Positions 1 through 7,798 of a stretch of DNA of 64,000 nucleotides are shown one piece after another (the first letter of the stretch is position 1; every line of letters begins with the position of its first letter). Made by a program: the position numbers and the translations under genes. The notes under the pieces are model-generated. The model was given only the letters and a program-made list of their open reading frames with translations. It was not told the origin of the DNA and made no database searches. The stretch lies in the NCBI GenBank assembly GCA_000406005.1, contig ASZN01000029.1, forward strand, positions 1 through 64,000, read 5' to 3'. The stretch comes from Candidatus Poribacteria bacterium WGA-3G. Lineage in GTDB: Bacteria > Poribacteria > WGA-4E > WGA-3G.

Positions 1-98
1 CGAGTTCTGTGGCAGATGAAACACTAAAGAAAATCCTTTCAACCTCCGAGAACGCAATTGAAATGCGACATAAATTGTCCAAACTACTGTATATGTAG
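1..98 (+). CDS. C-terminal fragment of an unidentified gene cut by the window edge
   Basis: An open frame runs from the window edge to a TAG at 96-98 and encodes about 31 residues rich in Lys, Ser and Leu, ending in KLSKLLYM. It stops 23 bases before tyrA on the same strand, so it may be the upstream member of the tyrA-cmk-plsC run. The fragment looks amphipathic and helical, but too little is present to name a family. It could also be a chance open frame. Confidence 0.4.
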   Translation, partial: SSVADETLKKILSTSENAIEMRHKLSKLLYM

Positions 99-121
99 AT
101 TAAGGGTTTCCGAGACGCACT

Positions 122-1030
122 ATGGAACAGCTACAACAACTTCGCCAAATTACTATATGGGGTGTCGGACTCATCGGCGGCTCGCTGGGACTCGCGCTGA
201 AAAAGAACGGGTTTCACGGACAACGGGTCGGACTCGGACGAAATATCGGCAGACTTGAAACCGCGCTTGCACGCGATACCGTTGATGTCATCACAACAGA
301 TTTAACTGAAGGTATACGAGAAACCGATCTCGTTGTCCTGTGTCCACCTGTCACCTTAGTACCGATGTTTGTGGAGCACATCATTGAATCTGTTGGCACA
401 CACCAGAACCGGATCGTTCTGACAGATGTCGGTAGCACAAAATCGATGATGGTTCGGGCAATTGAGGCACGGCTACAGGCACACGGAACAGAGACCCTCT
501 CTTTTGTTGGCGGACACCCGATGGCAGGTTCGCATGAAACAGGTGTCGGTGCAGCACGCGCAACGCTCTTTGAAAACGCGATATGTATCCTAACGCCGAC
601 AGAAAATACCGATCCGAATGCCTTAAAACTTATTGAAAACCTTTGGAAATTCGTTGGCGGTGTCCCCCACCTCCTTTCACCTGAAACCCACGACCTACTC
701 ATCGGCACCGCAAGCCATCTGCCGCACCTTATCGCAAGCATACTCACCAACACCGTTGCGAATGTAGAAACCGAAGACGGTAAGGCACTCGATTTTACCG
801 CGACCGGCTTTCGGGATGCCACGCGTATCGCAGCAGGTTCACCGGACTTGTGGACCGACATCTTCACACAGAATAGCGATGTCTTGTCATCTCTGATTGA
901 TGACATCATAGTTAACTTAACGAAATTCAAAGATATGCTTCAGACGGATAACCTCGTTGAGATTGAACGTCTACTCTTGGAGGCACAGGTTACAGTCAAG
1001 AAGCGGAGAAAAGAACTTGGAGGCGTATGA
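122..1030 (+). CDS. tyrA: Prephenate dehydrogenase (TyrA family)
   Basis: This gene encodes a 302-residue prephenate dehydrogenase, which oxidatively decarboxylates prephenate to 4-hydroxyphenylpyruvate in tyrosine synthesis, using NAD(P). The N-terminus has a Rossmann dinucleotide motif GVGLIGGS at residues 14-21. GGHPMAGSHETG in the middle and the SHLPHL segment are typical of TyrA. The length matches the single-domain form, and no chorismate mutase or ACT domain is fused to it. The stop codon overlaps the cmk start (ATGA, 1027-1030), so translation is probably coupled. The ribosome-binding site is weak, but no better start is present. The identification is secure; NAD versus NADP preference and use of arogenate cannot be judged. 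Confidence 0.93.
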   Translation: MEQLQQLRQITIWGVGLIGGSLGLALKKNGFHGQRVGLGRNIGRLETALARDTVDVITTDLTEGIRETDLVVLCPPVTLVPMFVEHIIESVGTHQNRIVLTDVGSTKSMMVRAIEARLQAHGTETLSFVGGHPMAGSHETGVGAARATLFENAICILTPTENTDPNALKLIENLWKFVGGVPHLLSPETHDLLIGTASHLPHLIASILTNTVANVETEDGKALDFTATGFRDATRIAAGSPDLWTDIFTQNSDVLSSLIDDIIVNLTKFKDMLQTDNLVEIERLLLEAQVTVKKRRKELGGV

Positions 1031-1710
1031 ACAAGATTGGATCTCAGGTAACGATTGCGATGGATGGTCCCGCAGGGTCCGGGAAAAGCACGGTCGCGCG
1101 ACGCATCGCAGAAAAACTTGGATTGCTCTATCTCGATTCGGGTGCGATGTACCGAGCCGTGACCGTGTTGGCAATACACCATGGACTCGCAGCAAACAGT
1201 CCTGAACTCATTGATCTGGTGAAGACGTGCCATATTAAATTCACGGATAACGGGAAAAGGATTCTGCTTAATGACAAAGACGTGTCCGTCGAAATCCGCA
1301 CGCCATCGGTTAATAGACTCGTTGCAGATGTCGCCAAAATACCAGAGATCCGCAACGAGATCGTCAAGCATCAACAACGTATCGGTGGTGAAGGGAGTAT
1401 CGTCGCCGAAGGTAGAGATTTGACGACAATCGTTTTTCCAAATGCCGATTTTAAGTTCTACCTCGATGCATCCGTGAGAGAACGCGCAAAGCGGCGGCTC
1501 GCAGAACTACGGAAGCAAGATGTAGATACGACCTTAGAATTCGTTGAGGCAGAGATTCAAGAACGTGATGAAAAGGATATAACGCGGGCACACAGTCCGC
1601 TGCGTACGGCTGAAGACGCAATTATCGTCGATACAACAGACAAAACAATTGATGAAGTGGTTGCGTTTATCATTTCAGCAATCTGTAAACGGGAGATCGG
1701 TTCAACGTAA
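1027..1710 (+). CDS. cmk: Cytidylate kinase
   Basis: This gene encodes a 227-residue CMP/dCMP kinase that phosphorylates CMP with ATP in the cytoplasm. The P-loop GPAGSGKST lies at residues 14-22 and is followed by the DSGAMYR segment that binds the CMP side. GRDLTTIVFPNA, and RAHSPLRTAEDA near the C-terminus, are hallmark bacterial Cmk segments. It overlaps tyrA by four bases and is followed almost at once by the plsC-like acyltransferase. The order tyrA-cmk-plsC is common in bacteria (often with aroA nearby), so this is likely one transcription unit. The length is normal for the family. Confidence 0.96.
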   Translation: MNKIGSQVTIAMDGPAGSGKSTVARRIAEKLGLLYLDSGAMYRAVTVLAIHHGLAANSPELIDLVKTCHIKFTDNGKRILLNDKDVSVEIRTPSVNRLVADVAKIPEIRNEIVKHQQRIGGEGSIVAEGRDLTTIVFPNADFKFYLDASVRERAKRRLAELRKQDVDTTLEFVEAEIQERDEKDITRAHSPLRTAEDAIIVDTTDKTIDEVVAFIISAICKREIGST

Positions 1711-1714
1711 CATT

Positions 1715-2365
1715 ATGTGGTATACCAACAACGGTTTCTGGACACAGCGTCCACTCTACCGATGGGGCCATCGGCTCACTAACATCTTTTGTAAAGCGTT
1801 TGGTCGCCTTGATGCAAGAGATATTCACCATATTCCAAAGGAAGGCGGCGTGCTACTCGTTTCAAATCACGTCAGTTTTCTCGATCCTGTAATCGTCGGT
1901 TCCGCCGCGAACCGTGAAATCCATTTCATGGCACGAAGCAATGCATTTGACATCCCCGGGTTAGGTAAACTCATTTCAATGTACAACGCCTATCCGGTGA
2001 ATAGAGGTGCACCGGATTTAGGTGCCTTACGAAAGACGATCTCGCTTCTGAAAGCCGGTAACGTTGTGCTGATGTTCCCCGAAGGCACCCGCAGCGTCGA
2101 TGGAACATTAGGGAAGGCACGCGACGGTGCCTGTTTTATCGCCCATCGAGCCGGTGTACCGACGGTTCCCGTCTATCATAACGGGGCGGAACGAATGTTA
2201 CCACGCAATAGCAGACGCATCCGGCGTGCAAAATTGACCGTTATCTTTGGTGAACCGCTTAACTTGGCTGCTCCGGAATCCGAGACGAAACGCGAAATGT
2301 ATCAGGAGATGGGCAATCAGATGATGGAAGCGATCGCAGATTTACGAGACGAACTGCTCCGTTGA
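1715..2365 (+). CDS. plsC: 1-acyl-sn-glycerol-3-phosphate acyltransferase (PlsC family)
   Basis: This is a 216-residue membrane-associated acyltransferase that would add the second acyl chain to lysophosphatidic acid in phospholipid synthesis. The HX4D catalytic motif appears as NHVSFLD (H52, D57) and the glycerol-phosphate binding motif as FPEGTRS. The frame stays open upstream to 1649, inside cmk. I chose the ATG at 1715 because the upstream residues duplicate the cmk 3' end and the protein then starts like other family members. A GGGAGA stretch about 18 bases upstream is a loose ribosome-binding site. It is the third gene of the tyrA-cmk-plsC run, four bases after cmk. The acyl donor cannot be told from sequence. 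Confidence 0.9.
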   Translation: MWYTNNGFWTQRPLYRWGHRLTNIFCKAFGRLDARDIHHIPKEGGVLLVSNHVSFLDPVIVGSAANREIHFMARSNAFDIPGLGKLISMYNAYPVNRGAPDLGALRKTISLLKAGNVVLMFPEGTRSVDGTLGKARDGACFIAHRAGVPTVPVYHNGAERMLPRNSRRIRRAKLTVIFGEPLNLAAPESETKREMYQEMGNQMMEAIADLRDELLR

Positions 2366-2392
2366 ACAGGCATCAGTTGATCATATCGCCTG

Positions 2393-3487
2393 CTACCGCG
2401 TCGGGTTCGCCAAAATTAGTAAGACATCGCCCTCTTGAACCTGATAGGTTTTACCTTCCGCTCTGAGCAATCCTCTGCTTCGGGCTTCTTGATAACCACC
2501 GCATGCGACCAAGTCTTCCCAGTTAATTGTCTCCGAACGGATAAAAGCGTCCGCAAAGTCTGTGTGGATACGTCCGGCTGCTTCAACGGCAGTCTGTCCA
2601 GCACGCAGCGTCCACGCACGTGTATCCGTCGAATTCATTGTGAAGAAGGTGAGGAGTCCTAATAACCGGTATGAAGTCTGAACAAACCGATCTAACGCAG
2701 ATTCGCTCAACCCCATCTCTTCCATAAAAATTTCGGTATCGGCATCATCAAGTTGCGAGAGTTCCAACTCTAATTGCGCAGCGAGTACAATAACTGCGGT
2801 TTGCGGTTCCGTCTCATATTTACTGAACCCTTCAAGAAGAGCCTCCGCCTTGTCAAGCTGCATCTCATCGATATTACAGACTAACAACAAAGGTTTCAGT
2901 GTCAGAAACCCGTAGCCGCGTATCAGTTTTTCTTCATTGGCAGATAAGTTCAAAACTCGGAGCGGTTTTCCACTCTCTAATGTCTGTTGACACACCTCCA
3001 AAACCCGGATTTCGCTTTGCTGCTCAGGTAATTTCTGACTCTGATACTGCTTGCGGAGTCGGTCGAGTCTCCCTTCAACAATTTGCAGGTCTGCGAGTGC
3101 GAATTCTAAGGCAATGTTCTCTATATCGCGTTCGCCGTCAACGCTGCCGTCAACGTGTGGCACGGCATCATTTTCAAAAAGCCTGACGACATGCGCCAGC
3201 GCATCAACAGTCCGAAGCGCCGCGAGCATCCCGGAATCCAGTTCCGCCTGCTCCACATCCGATTTGGTCACCCCAGCGACATCTACATAGTCAATTGTTG
3301 CAGGCGTTATTTTTTGGGATTCAAAAGTTTCAGCTAACCGCTCCAGACGTTCATCAGGAACATTAGCCGTACTGAGATTTATTTCTCCGCGGCTCGTGTA
3401 GCCGCCGATTTCTGCATTCGATTGCGCTAAGGTGTTAAACACCGTCGTTTTGCCGACCTGTGGTCTGCCTACAATTCCGATTTTCAT
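2393..3487 (-). CDS. ychF: Ribosome-associated P-loop ATPase/GTPase YchF (OLA1 family)
   Basis: This gene encodes a 364-residue YchF/OLA1 family protein, a ribosome-associated P-loop NTPase linked to stress responses and translation. The Walker A motif GRPQVGKTT lies at residues 7-15. The G3-like DVAG (in DYVDVAGVTKS) follows. The G4 position reads CNIDE instead of NKxD, which in this family relaxes guanine specificity in favour of ATP. A helical insertion follows the G domain, and the last 85 residues form the TGS domain. The length matches the family. It is convergent with plsC and not part of an operon. The identification is firm. Confidence 0.93.
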   Translation of the reverse strand: MKIGIVGRPQVGKTTVFNTLAQSNAEIGGYTSRGEINLSTANVPDERLERLAETFESQKITPATIDYVDVAGVTKSDVEQAELDSGMLAALRTVDALAHVVRLFENDAVPHVDGSVDGERDIENIALEFALADLQIVEGRLDRLRKQYQSQKLPEQQSEIRVLEVCQQTLESGKPLRVLNLSANEEKLIRGYGFLTLKPLLLVCNIDEMQLDKAEALLEGFSKYETEPQTAVIVLAAQLELELSQLDDADTEIFMEEMGLSESALDRFVQTSYRLLGLLTFFTMNSTDTRAWTLRAGQTAVEAAGRIHTDFADAFIRSETINWEDLVACGGYQEARSRGLLRAEGKTYQVQEGDVLLILANPTR

Positions 3488-3545
3488 TATTTATCTCACT
3501 TGTTCGCTACTGATAGCAGATAACCGTTCGCGATAGAAAAATCTG

Positions 3546-3574
3546 TTGACAATCTCTACAGAAATTGTTAATAT
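3546..3574 (+). promoter_or_regulatory. Sigma-70-type promoter upstream of the small membrane protein
   Basis: TTGACA at 3546-3551 and TAATAT at 3569-3574 are separated by 17 bases, an almost perfect sigma-70 arrangement. The expected transcript start is near 3581, about 35 bases before the ATG at 3616, leaving room for the GGAGG ribosome-binding site at 3601-3605. It lies in the divergent gap between ychF and the membrane protein. Confidence 0.7.
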
Positions 3575-3615
3575 GTAGCGGTAGATATAGGATCCAACCC
3601 GGAGGTAAATTTAAT

Positions 3616-4005
3616 ATGAGTGACGAGAACAAAAAAAAGGGACAGCGGCTCGTCAAAATTCTGGCGGTTCTCTTAATCCTCACCGTATGCTTTGCTATTT
3701 TGCAGTGGTTTATCATCAAAGAGTTATTCAGTTTCGGTGCCGATATGGTGAAGGATGCGCTAATTCGCCAGGCACCTGAAGGCGTTGAACGGGTGGACAT
3801 CGAAGCAACATTTGAGCGGGTTAAGTCCGCTGTTATGCGGCTACCATTCAGTTTTCTCACCGGTAGAATTAACCTCCGCAAGATCAACGCCGTCGGAAGA
3901 TACGCGATTGAAGCCAACAGCGATGAAGTGTGGAACGCTGAAGAAATTAACACACTCCTGCGGATGATGAACGCTTCTGTCGGATTTAAAGGAGGGTCAG
4001 AGTAG
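3616..4005 (+). CDS. Small single-pass membrane protein of unknown function
   Basis: This gene encodes a 129-residue protein that I do not recognise. The start at 3616 is chosen because a GGAGG ribosome-binding site lies 10 bases upstream. A Lys-rich cytoplasmic N-terminus is followed by one strong membrane segment at about residues 15-37. A soluble region of about 90 residues follows, with predicted amphipathic helices and a C-terminal EEINTLLRMM segment. It has its own strong promoter and lies 33 bases before a methyltransferase gene, so the two may share a transcript. A role at the inner membrane is likely; nothing more can be inferred. Confidence 0.75.
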   Translation: MSDENKKKGQRLVKILAVLLILTVCFAILQWFIIKELFSFGADMVKDALIRQAPEGVERVDIEATFERVKSAVMRLPFSFLTGRINLRKINAVGRYAIEANSDEVWNAEEINTLLRMMNASVGFKGGSE

Positions 4006-4038
4006 TTTGTGACCCCGTTTGTGAACGAGAACTAAACA

Positions 4039-4797
4039 ATGCAGATACATCTAACCCCTCCTTATGAAAAATTCGCCTTCGCCTACGACCGGATGATGAC
4101 GAATGTCAACTACCCGCGTTGGACACACTATATTGAGTCGCTGTTCGACAAGTATGATTGTAAACCGCGTCGGATCCTCGATTTAGCCTGTGGGACCTGT
4201 GCCTTGACAATACGGCTTGCCCTAAGAGGCTATGAAATGACCGGTGTAGACCGCGCAAGCGGCATGCTCGAGATCGCTAAAAACAAAGCAGAAGCACACG
4301 ACGTGAATGTCGAACTGCATCAGGGTGATATGCGAGATTTCCAGCTGAACCAACGGTTCGACGCCATCCTCTGTACGTATGACAGTATCAACTACGCTCA
4401 CGATGAAACCGAACTCAGCAACGTTTTTCAACACGTTGCTGAGCATTTAGAACCAGATGGACTCTTCATCTTTGATGTAACAACTGAGCGGAACATCGTT
4501 GAGCATTTTCACAACAAAACGTTCGCCTCAAACCATGAAGACTATACCTATATCTGGAAAAACAACTACCTCTACAACACGAAGATGTGTAGGACACTCC
4601 TGACCTTTTTTATCCGTGAAGGCGAATTGTTCAGACGCTACGAGGAGGTCCATCAGCAACGTATCTTTGAAGTGTCCGCTGTCAACGACCTGCTCAAAGC
4701 GGCGGGTTATGAACCGCTGAGTGCCTACGATATGTACACCTTCAACCGCTGGAACCGGTATTCAGATCGGATTAACTTCACAGCACGGTTCATCTGA
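4039..4797 (+). CDS. Class I SAM-dependent methyltransferase
   Basis: This gene encodes a 252-residue methyltransferase. Motif I, ILDLACGTC (about residues 46-54), binds S-adenosylmethionine. The acidic residue VDRAS at the end of beta-2, and the HQGDMRD and LCTYDSINY segments, match the Methyltransf_11/25 type fold. The N-terminal YEKFAFAYDRMM is typical of small-molecule methyltransferases in this group. The substrate cannot be read from sequence. It follows the small membrane protein by 33 bases and is convergent with the leuB-like gene. The fold is confident; the role is unknown. Confidence 0.85.
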   Translation: MQIHLTPPYEKFAFAYDRMMTNVNYPRWTHYIESLFDKYDCKPRRILDLACGTCALTIRLALRGYEMTGVDRASGMLEIAKNKAEAHDVNVELHQGDMRDFQLNQRFDAILCTYDSINYAHDETELSNVFQHVAEHLEPDGLFIFDVTTERNIVEHFHNKTFASNHEDYTYIWKNNYLYNTKMCRTLLTFFIREGELFRRYEEVHQQRIFEVSAVNDLLKAAGYEPLSAYDMYTFNRWNRYSDRINFTARFI

Positions 4798-4842
4798 ACC
4801 GACACGATAAGCGTCAATTTCAGAACAGACAACCTCTCCGCC

Positions 4843-5895
4843 TTACAGTCCTTCCGCGATGAGGTCGCCGACCTCTTCAGTGGTATATCCCATCCGTCCG
4901 GCACCCAAATCTTTGATTTTGCCGCTCCCGAGTAGATCGCTAATGGATTTTTCGACTTTTTCTGCCGCGTCCGGGTGTCCGAGATGATCGAGCATCATTC
5001 CTGCTGCGCCGACCGCAGCGATCGGATTAATCTCGTTTTTGCCGGTATAGCGCGGGGCAGAACCGTGGATCGGTTCGAACATAGCGACACTCTCCGGATT
5101 CAAGTTGCCGGATGCTGCGATCCCCATACCGCCTTGGATCATAGCGCCGAGGTCGGTGATGATGTCGCCGAACATGTTACACGTCACAATTACATCGAAC
5201 CATTCCGGGTTCTTGACCATCCACATCGTTGTTGCATCGACGAACGCATATTCTTTTTTAACGTCAGAATAGTCTTCGCCGACTTCGTCGAAAACGCGGC
5301 GCCAGAGGTCGTGTGCATAGGTGAGCACGTTCGCTTTATCGCAGAGCGTTAAGGTGTTTTCTTTGTTCCGTTTTTGGGTCAACTCGTACGCATAACGGAC
5401 GCAGCGTTCTACACCCTTGTAAGTGTTAATCATCTCCTGAATCGCCACCTCATCGCGGGTCCCACGTTTCAGGAATCCACCGATGCCAGCGTATAGTCCT
5501 TCGGTGTTCTCGCGAACAATAATGAAATCAATATCTTCGGGACCTTTGTCTTTCAGCGGGGTCGGCACGCCAGGATAGAGTTTAACGGGACGGAGATTAA
5601 TATAGAGATCGAGTTCGAACCGGACTTTTAACAGGATACCTTTCTCTAAAATGCCGGGTTTAACATCGGGGTGTCCGATCGCGCCGAGGTAGATTGCGTC
5701 TAACCCGCGGAGTTCTTCTAAAACTGAATCCGGTAGCACCTCGCCGGTTGCGAGATACCGATCACCACCGACATCGTATTCGACTGTTTCGTATTGAATG
5801 CCTGCTTCTGCGGCTGCTGCCCCGAAGACCTTCATCGCTTCACGCGTCACCTCGGGGCCAATCCCATCGCCTGGGATGAGGCCGATTTTATACAT
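4843..5895 (-). CDS. leuB: 3-isopropylmalate dehydrogenase-like enzyme (LeuB / beta-decarboxylating dehydrogenase)
   Basis: This gene encodes a 350-residue NAD-dependent beta-decarboxylating dehydrogenase. The N-terminus IGLIPGDGIGPEVT, the substrate-site LYINLRPVKLYPG, the RENTEGLYAG loop and the C-terminal EPIHGSAPRYTGK region are family hallmarks. LeuB is the best call (leucine synthesis), but tartrate dehydrogenase/decarboxylase and small isocitrate dehydrogenases look alike and no other leu genes are adjacent. I chose the ATG at 5895, which has AGGAG eight bases upstream, over the one at 5913. The gene stands alone, convergent with the methyltransferase. Confidence 0.85.
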   Translation of the reverse strand: MYKIGLIPGDGIGPEVTREAMKVFGAAAAEAGIQYETVEYDVGGDRYLATGEVLPDSVLEELRGLDAIYLGAIGHPDVKPGILEKGILLKVRFELDLYINLRPVKLYPGVPTPLKDKGPEDIDFIIVRENTEGLYAGIGGFLKRGTRDEVAIQEMINTYKGVERCVRYAYELTQKRNKENTLTLCDKANVLTYAHDLWRRVFDEVGEDYSDVKKEYAFVDATTMWMVKNPEWFDVIVTCNMFGDIITDLGAMIQGGMGIAASGNLNPESVAMFEPIHGSAPRYTGKNEINPIAAVGAAGMMLDHLGHPDAAEKVEKSISDLLGSGKIKDLGAGRMGYTTEEVGDLIAEGL

Positions 5896-6038
5896 AAATT
5901 TGGCTCCTAACATATTATATGAATTTTGGACTCCTTAATTTTACCACATCTACGCTGATATTGCAAATTGGGCATTTTGTGATTTTGTGAGGTTGTGTAA
6001 ATATTTTACAATAAATAATTTTGGACTTGGCAAAATTT

Positions 6039-6278
6039 TATAGTAAAACCTGAAGATATGTTTACACTTTGACAAACAATATCTCCCTATATCCCACTGC
6101 AGGCGGGGTTTGATGAAGATTATTTTTTTAATTCGGTAATATTGGAACGTGCGATGAATCGCACGACTACGAACCTGCCTGTTTGTAGTAGGGCAATTCA
6201 TTGCCCGTCAATTACCGAAATATTTTATTAAACTTCATTACCCCCGCCACTGTAAAGATAATTACGGATTTTACTATA
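6039..6278. repeat. MITE-like element, copy A (TATAGTAAAA terminal inverted repeats)
   Basis: The stretch begins TATAGTAAAACC (6039-6050) and ends with the reverse complement TTTTACTATA (6269-6278). Inside are nested palindromes: GTGCGAT-GA-ATCGCAC at about 6150, GGGCAAT-TC-ATTGCCC at 6191-6206, and an outer imperfect stem formed by GGCGGGG-type and CCCCCGCC-type arms at about 6111 and 6240. No protein is encoded. Copy B at 30126-30242 has the same ends and the same GGGCAAT palindrome, so this looks like a non-autonomous mobile or folded repeat family. Confidence 0.6.
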
Positions 6279-6282
6279 AAAC

Positions 6283-6310
6283 TTGACTTTTTTGACAAAA
6301 ATTGTATAAT
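6283..6310 (+). promoter_or_regulatory. Near-consensus sigma-70 promoter at the edge of MITE copy A
   Basis: TTGACT (6283-6288) and a perfect TATAAT (6305-6310) are 16 bases apart. Transcription would begin near 6317 and run rightward into a base-pair-rich stretch rather than directly into a large gene. The promoter lies five bases outside the MITE end. Confidence 0.65.
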
Positions 6311-6317
6311 CACTTTA

Positions 6318-6430
6318 GCGTAGTTGGTAGTGAATCTCACCCGCGCTACCCAGCGCGTGCACTACCCCAATCGAGTGGGATCGGATACCATGCTGGGATA
6401 ACCATGCGATTCCCAAAGTAAAAACGCATA
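6318..6430 (+). ncRNA. Possible structured RNA or leader
   Basis: Directly downstream of the strong promoter lie several hairpins: GCGCT-ACCC-AGCGC at about 6342-6355, CCCA-6 nt-TGGG at about 6365-6378, and TGGGA...TCCCA at about 6392-6415. The stretch is GC-richer than its AT-rich surroundings and has no convincing protein frame. It could be a small RNA or a 5' leader of the micro-ORF at 6497. Read on the other strand, its compact hairpin series also resembles the end of an IS200/IS605-type element (omega RNA), but I cannot confirm either. This is an inference from structure and promoter position only. Confidence 0.3.
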
Positions 6431-6496
6431 TATACGTAGGTTCAGCAGTAGAGTCTCCTTGCCTTTTCATATCCACTATGAAAGGAGATGATACTC

Positions 6497-6688
6497 GTGA
6501 GAAACAGAGAAATGTCTTTGGCAAAACCCTTTCTAAAAAGAATTTCACAACTGTTCGCAGCAGTCTTGTGGAAGCGATTGCTAAAGATTCACAGAATTCC
6601 AAATCATCTGCTAACAGGTTGGCGACTCTACTTGCCAAAAGTCAAGAGAACTCTAAATCTATTGGCTCATGTCAAGAATAAGTGCTAA
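6497..6688 (+). CDS. Putative basic micro-protein
   Basis: A GTG at 6497 preceded by AAAGGAG (6481-6487) opens a 63-codon frame rich in Arg, Lys and Leu, with several possible amphipathic helices. A competing frame from the ATG at 6478 is Ser/Asn-rich. Neither matches a family that I know. The ribosome-binding site and the upstream promoter favour some translation here, but the reading frame is uncertain. Confidence 0.25.
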   Translation: MRNREMSLAKPFLKRISQLFAAVLWKRLLKIHRIPNHLLTGWRLYLPKVKRTLNLLAHVKNKC

Positions 6689-6757
6689 CGGAAAATTGAA
6701 CCCTTATGGTTATTGACTTTGTGAGAACAATCGCACATACTTTTTACATGAGCCAAT
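6661..6757. repeat. 12-bp inverted repeat flanking a 73-bp spacer
   Basis: ATTGGCTCATGT at 6661-6672 recurs as its exact reverse complement ACATGAGCCAAT at 6746-6757, with further matches outside the core. Such arms may form a long hairpin or mark a small transposable element. No gene lies between them. Confidence 0.55.
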
Positions 6758-6830
6758 CTATTTAACCCGAAGACAATACCACTGAACCTATAACCATCGA
6801 AAACTTAAGTTTCCGATAAAGGATTAAATC

Positions 6831-7238
6831 ATGAAAAAGGTTGTTTCTATTCCTATGTTGCTGTTATTTGTTAACATGCCTTTGCTTGTAATAGCACAAC
6901 AGAGTCCTATAGTATTAGATGCCAGACTTGCAGCTGAAAGAGACGCAAAAGCTGATGTGAATCAACTTAACTGGCGACTTTTCGGTTTTGGTATGGCTTT
7001 TATCGGTGGCGGTTGTCTTCTTGGTACGTTATCAGTTGCGAGTGCTTATACTCACCAATCGACACCACCACAAGAGCGGTTCCTCGGTAAATCTCCAGAA
7101 TACATTTTGGCTTACACTGATGCTTATGAATCAAAAGCGCGTAGACTTCAAGTAGAATCTGCAGCCATAGGATGTATTGCTGGAAGTGTTACAGCAGCTT
7201 CGTTGGTAATTTGGTATCTGAATCTACAGAATTATTAG
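6831..7238 (+). CDS. Small secreted or membrane protein with signal peptide
   Basis: This gene encodes a 135-residue protein of unknown function. Residues 1-22 form a signal peptide that would be cut near VIAQQ. Two Gly/Ala-rich hydrophobic segments follow, at about residues 50-72 and 112-131. Between them, GKSPEYILAYTDAY resembles a segment seen in small conserved hypothetical membrane proteins of environmental bacteria. A ribosome-binding site AAAGGA lies upstream. No operon partner is clear. The gene is real by signal peptide and codon pattern; the role is unknown. Confidence 0.7.
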   Translation: MKKVVSIPMLLLFVNMPLLVIAQQSPIVLDARLAAERDAKADVNQLNWRLFGFGMAFIGGGCLLGTLSVASAYTHQSTPPQERFLGKSPEYILAYTDAYESKARRLQVESAAIGCIAGSVTAASLVIWYLNLQNY

Positions 7239-7372
7239 ATGTAATTCCAACCGTGAAGAACTTTGTCCCTCCAACCTACAGAGGAAATAACAGTGAATCA
7301 GTTACCCAACTACAAGAAGAAAAGTATAGAAAAAACACCAGCCGATGTTCACAATAACACAAGCGTTGACTT

Positions 7373-7651
7373 ATGTGTAGAAGGATACCTCTCTCGTTAG
7401 AGACGTTGGCGGGTGTCGGGAGTCGTGTGTTTGTGGGTCGGTGTGGTACGGTCTACCATTTACCGCCGCGAATGTATAACAGCCTCGAAGATGTTGTCGC
7501 TGAAGATATATTTATCGTTTCGGAAGGGTATCTCTCGCACGTTATCAGATCGAGTCGGTTGCATAAATCTATCTTCACGAACCTCGCGGAAGCCCGTCAA
7601 ACAGAAGGGTTGAATGTATTAGGTATGTGCCATGCGTCTGAAACGTCGTAA
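7373..7651 (+). CDS. Doubtful small ORF
   Basis: This open frame of 92 codons (7373-7651) has an unremarkable composition, no recognised motif and no clear ribosome-binding site. A second micro-frame, 7293-7400 (35 residues from a GTG with AGAGG upstream, Lys- and Asn-rich), overlaps its start. The 7239-7631 gap may hold one of these, a decayed gene, or only a leader for the micro-gene at 7632. Confidence 0.25.
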   Translation: MCRRIPLSLETLAGVGSRVFVGRCGTVYHLPPRMYNSLEDVVAEDIFIVSEGYLSHVIRSSRLHKSIFTNLAEARQTEGLNVLGMCHASETS

Positions 7652-7766
7652 ATTTCAATCATTCTTACTGTTCTTGCCGATAGCAGCTGCAGTGTTCGGG
7701 ATGCCGAATGCTTCGTTTGATTTTTCGTTTACGATCTATCCCAGTGGTAGTGGTAGCGGTAGTTAA
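7632..7766 (+). CDS. 44-residue secreted micro-protein with Gly-Ser tail
   Basis: This micro-ORF encodes 44 residues. RLKRRK is followed by a hydrophobic core (FLLFLPIAAAVFG) and an Ala-Ser site, a compact signal peptide. The mature part is about 17 residues and ends in GSGSGS encoded by a short GGTAGT-type repeat. It lies 32 bases upstream of the HExxH lipoprotein gene on the same strand. No family is recognised. It could be a secreted peptide co-expressed with the protease, or the remains of a longer surface protein. Confidence 0.4.
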   Translation: MRLKRRKFQSFLLFLPIAAAVFGMPNASFDFSFTIYPSGSGSGS

Positions 7767-7798
7767 CCTTAACTTAAAACCAAGGAGAAACAAAAACA

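Noticed and set aside
214..930. Minus-strand ORF of 238 codons opposite tyrA
   Set aside because: It is the antisense shadow of tyrA and has no motif.
2435..3290. Plus-strand ORFs opposite ychF
   Set aside because: They have odd composition and no ribosome-binding site, and the ychF frame is unmistakable.
6315..6638. Minus-strand ORF as a TnpB remnant
   Set aside because: The translated sequence has no TnpB/OrfB motif; only the hairpin pattern is suggestive, so it is noted as a possible structured RNA instead.
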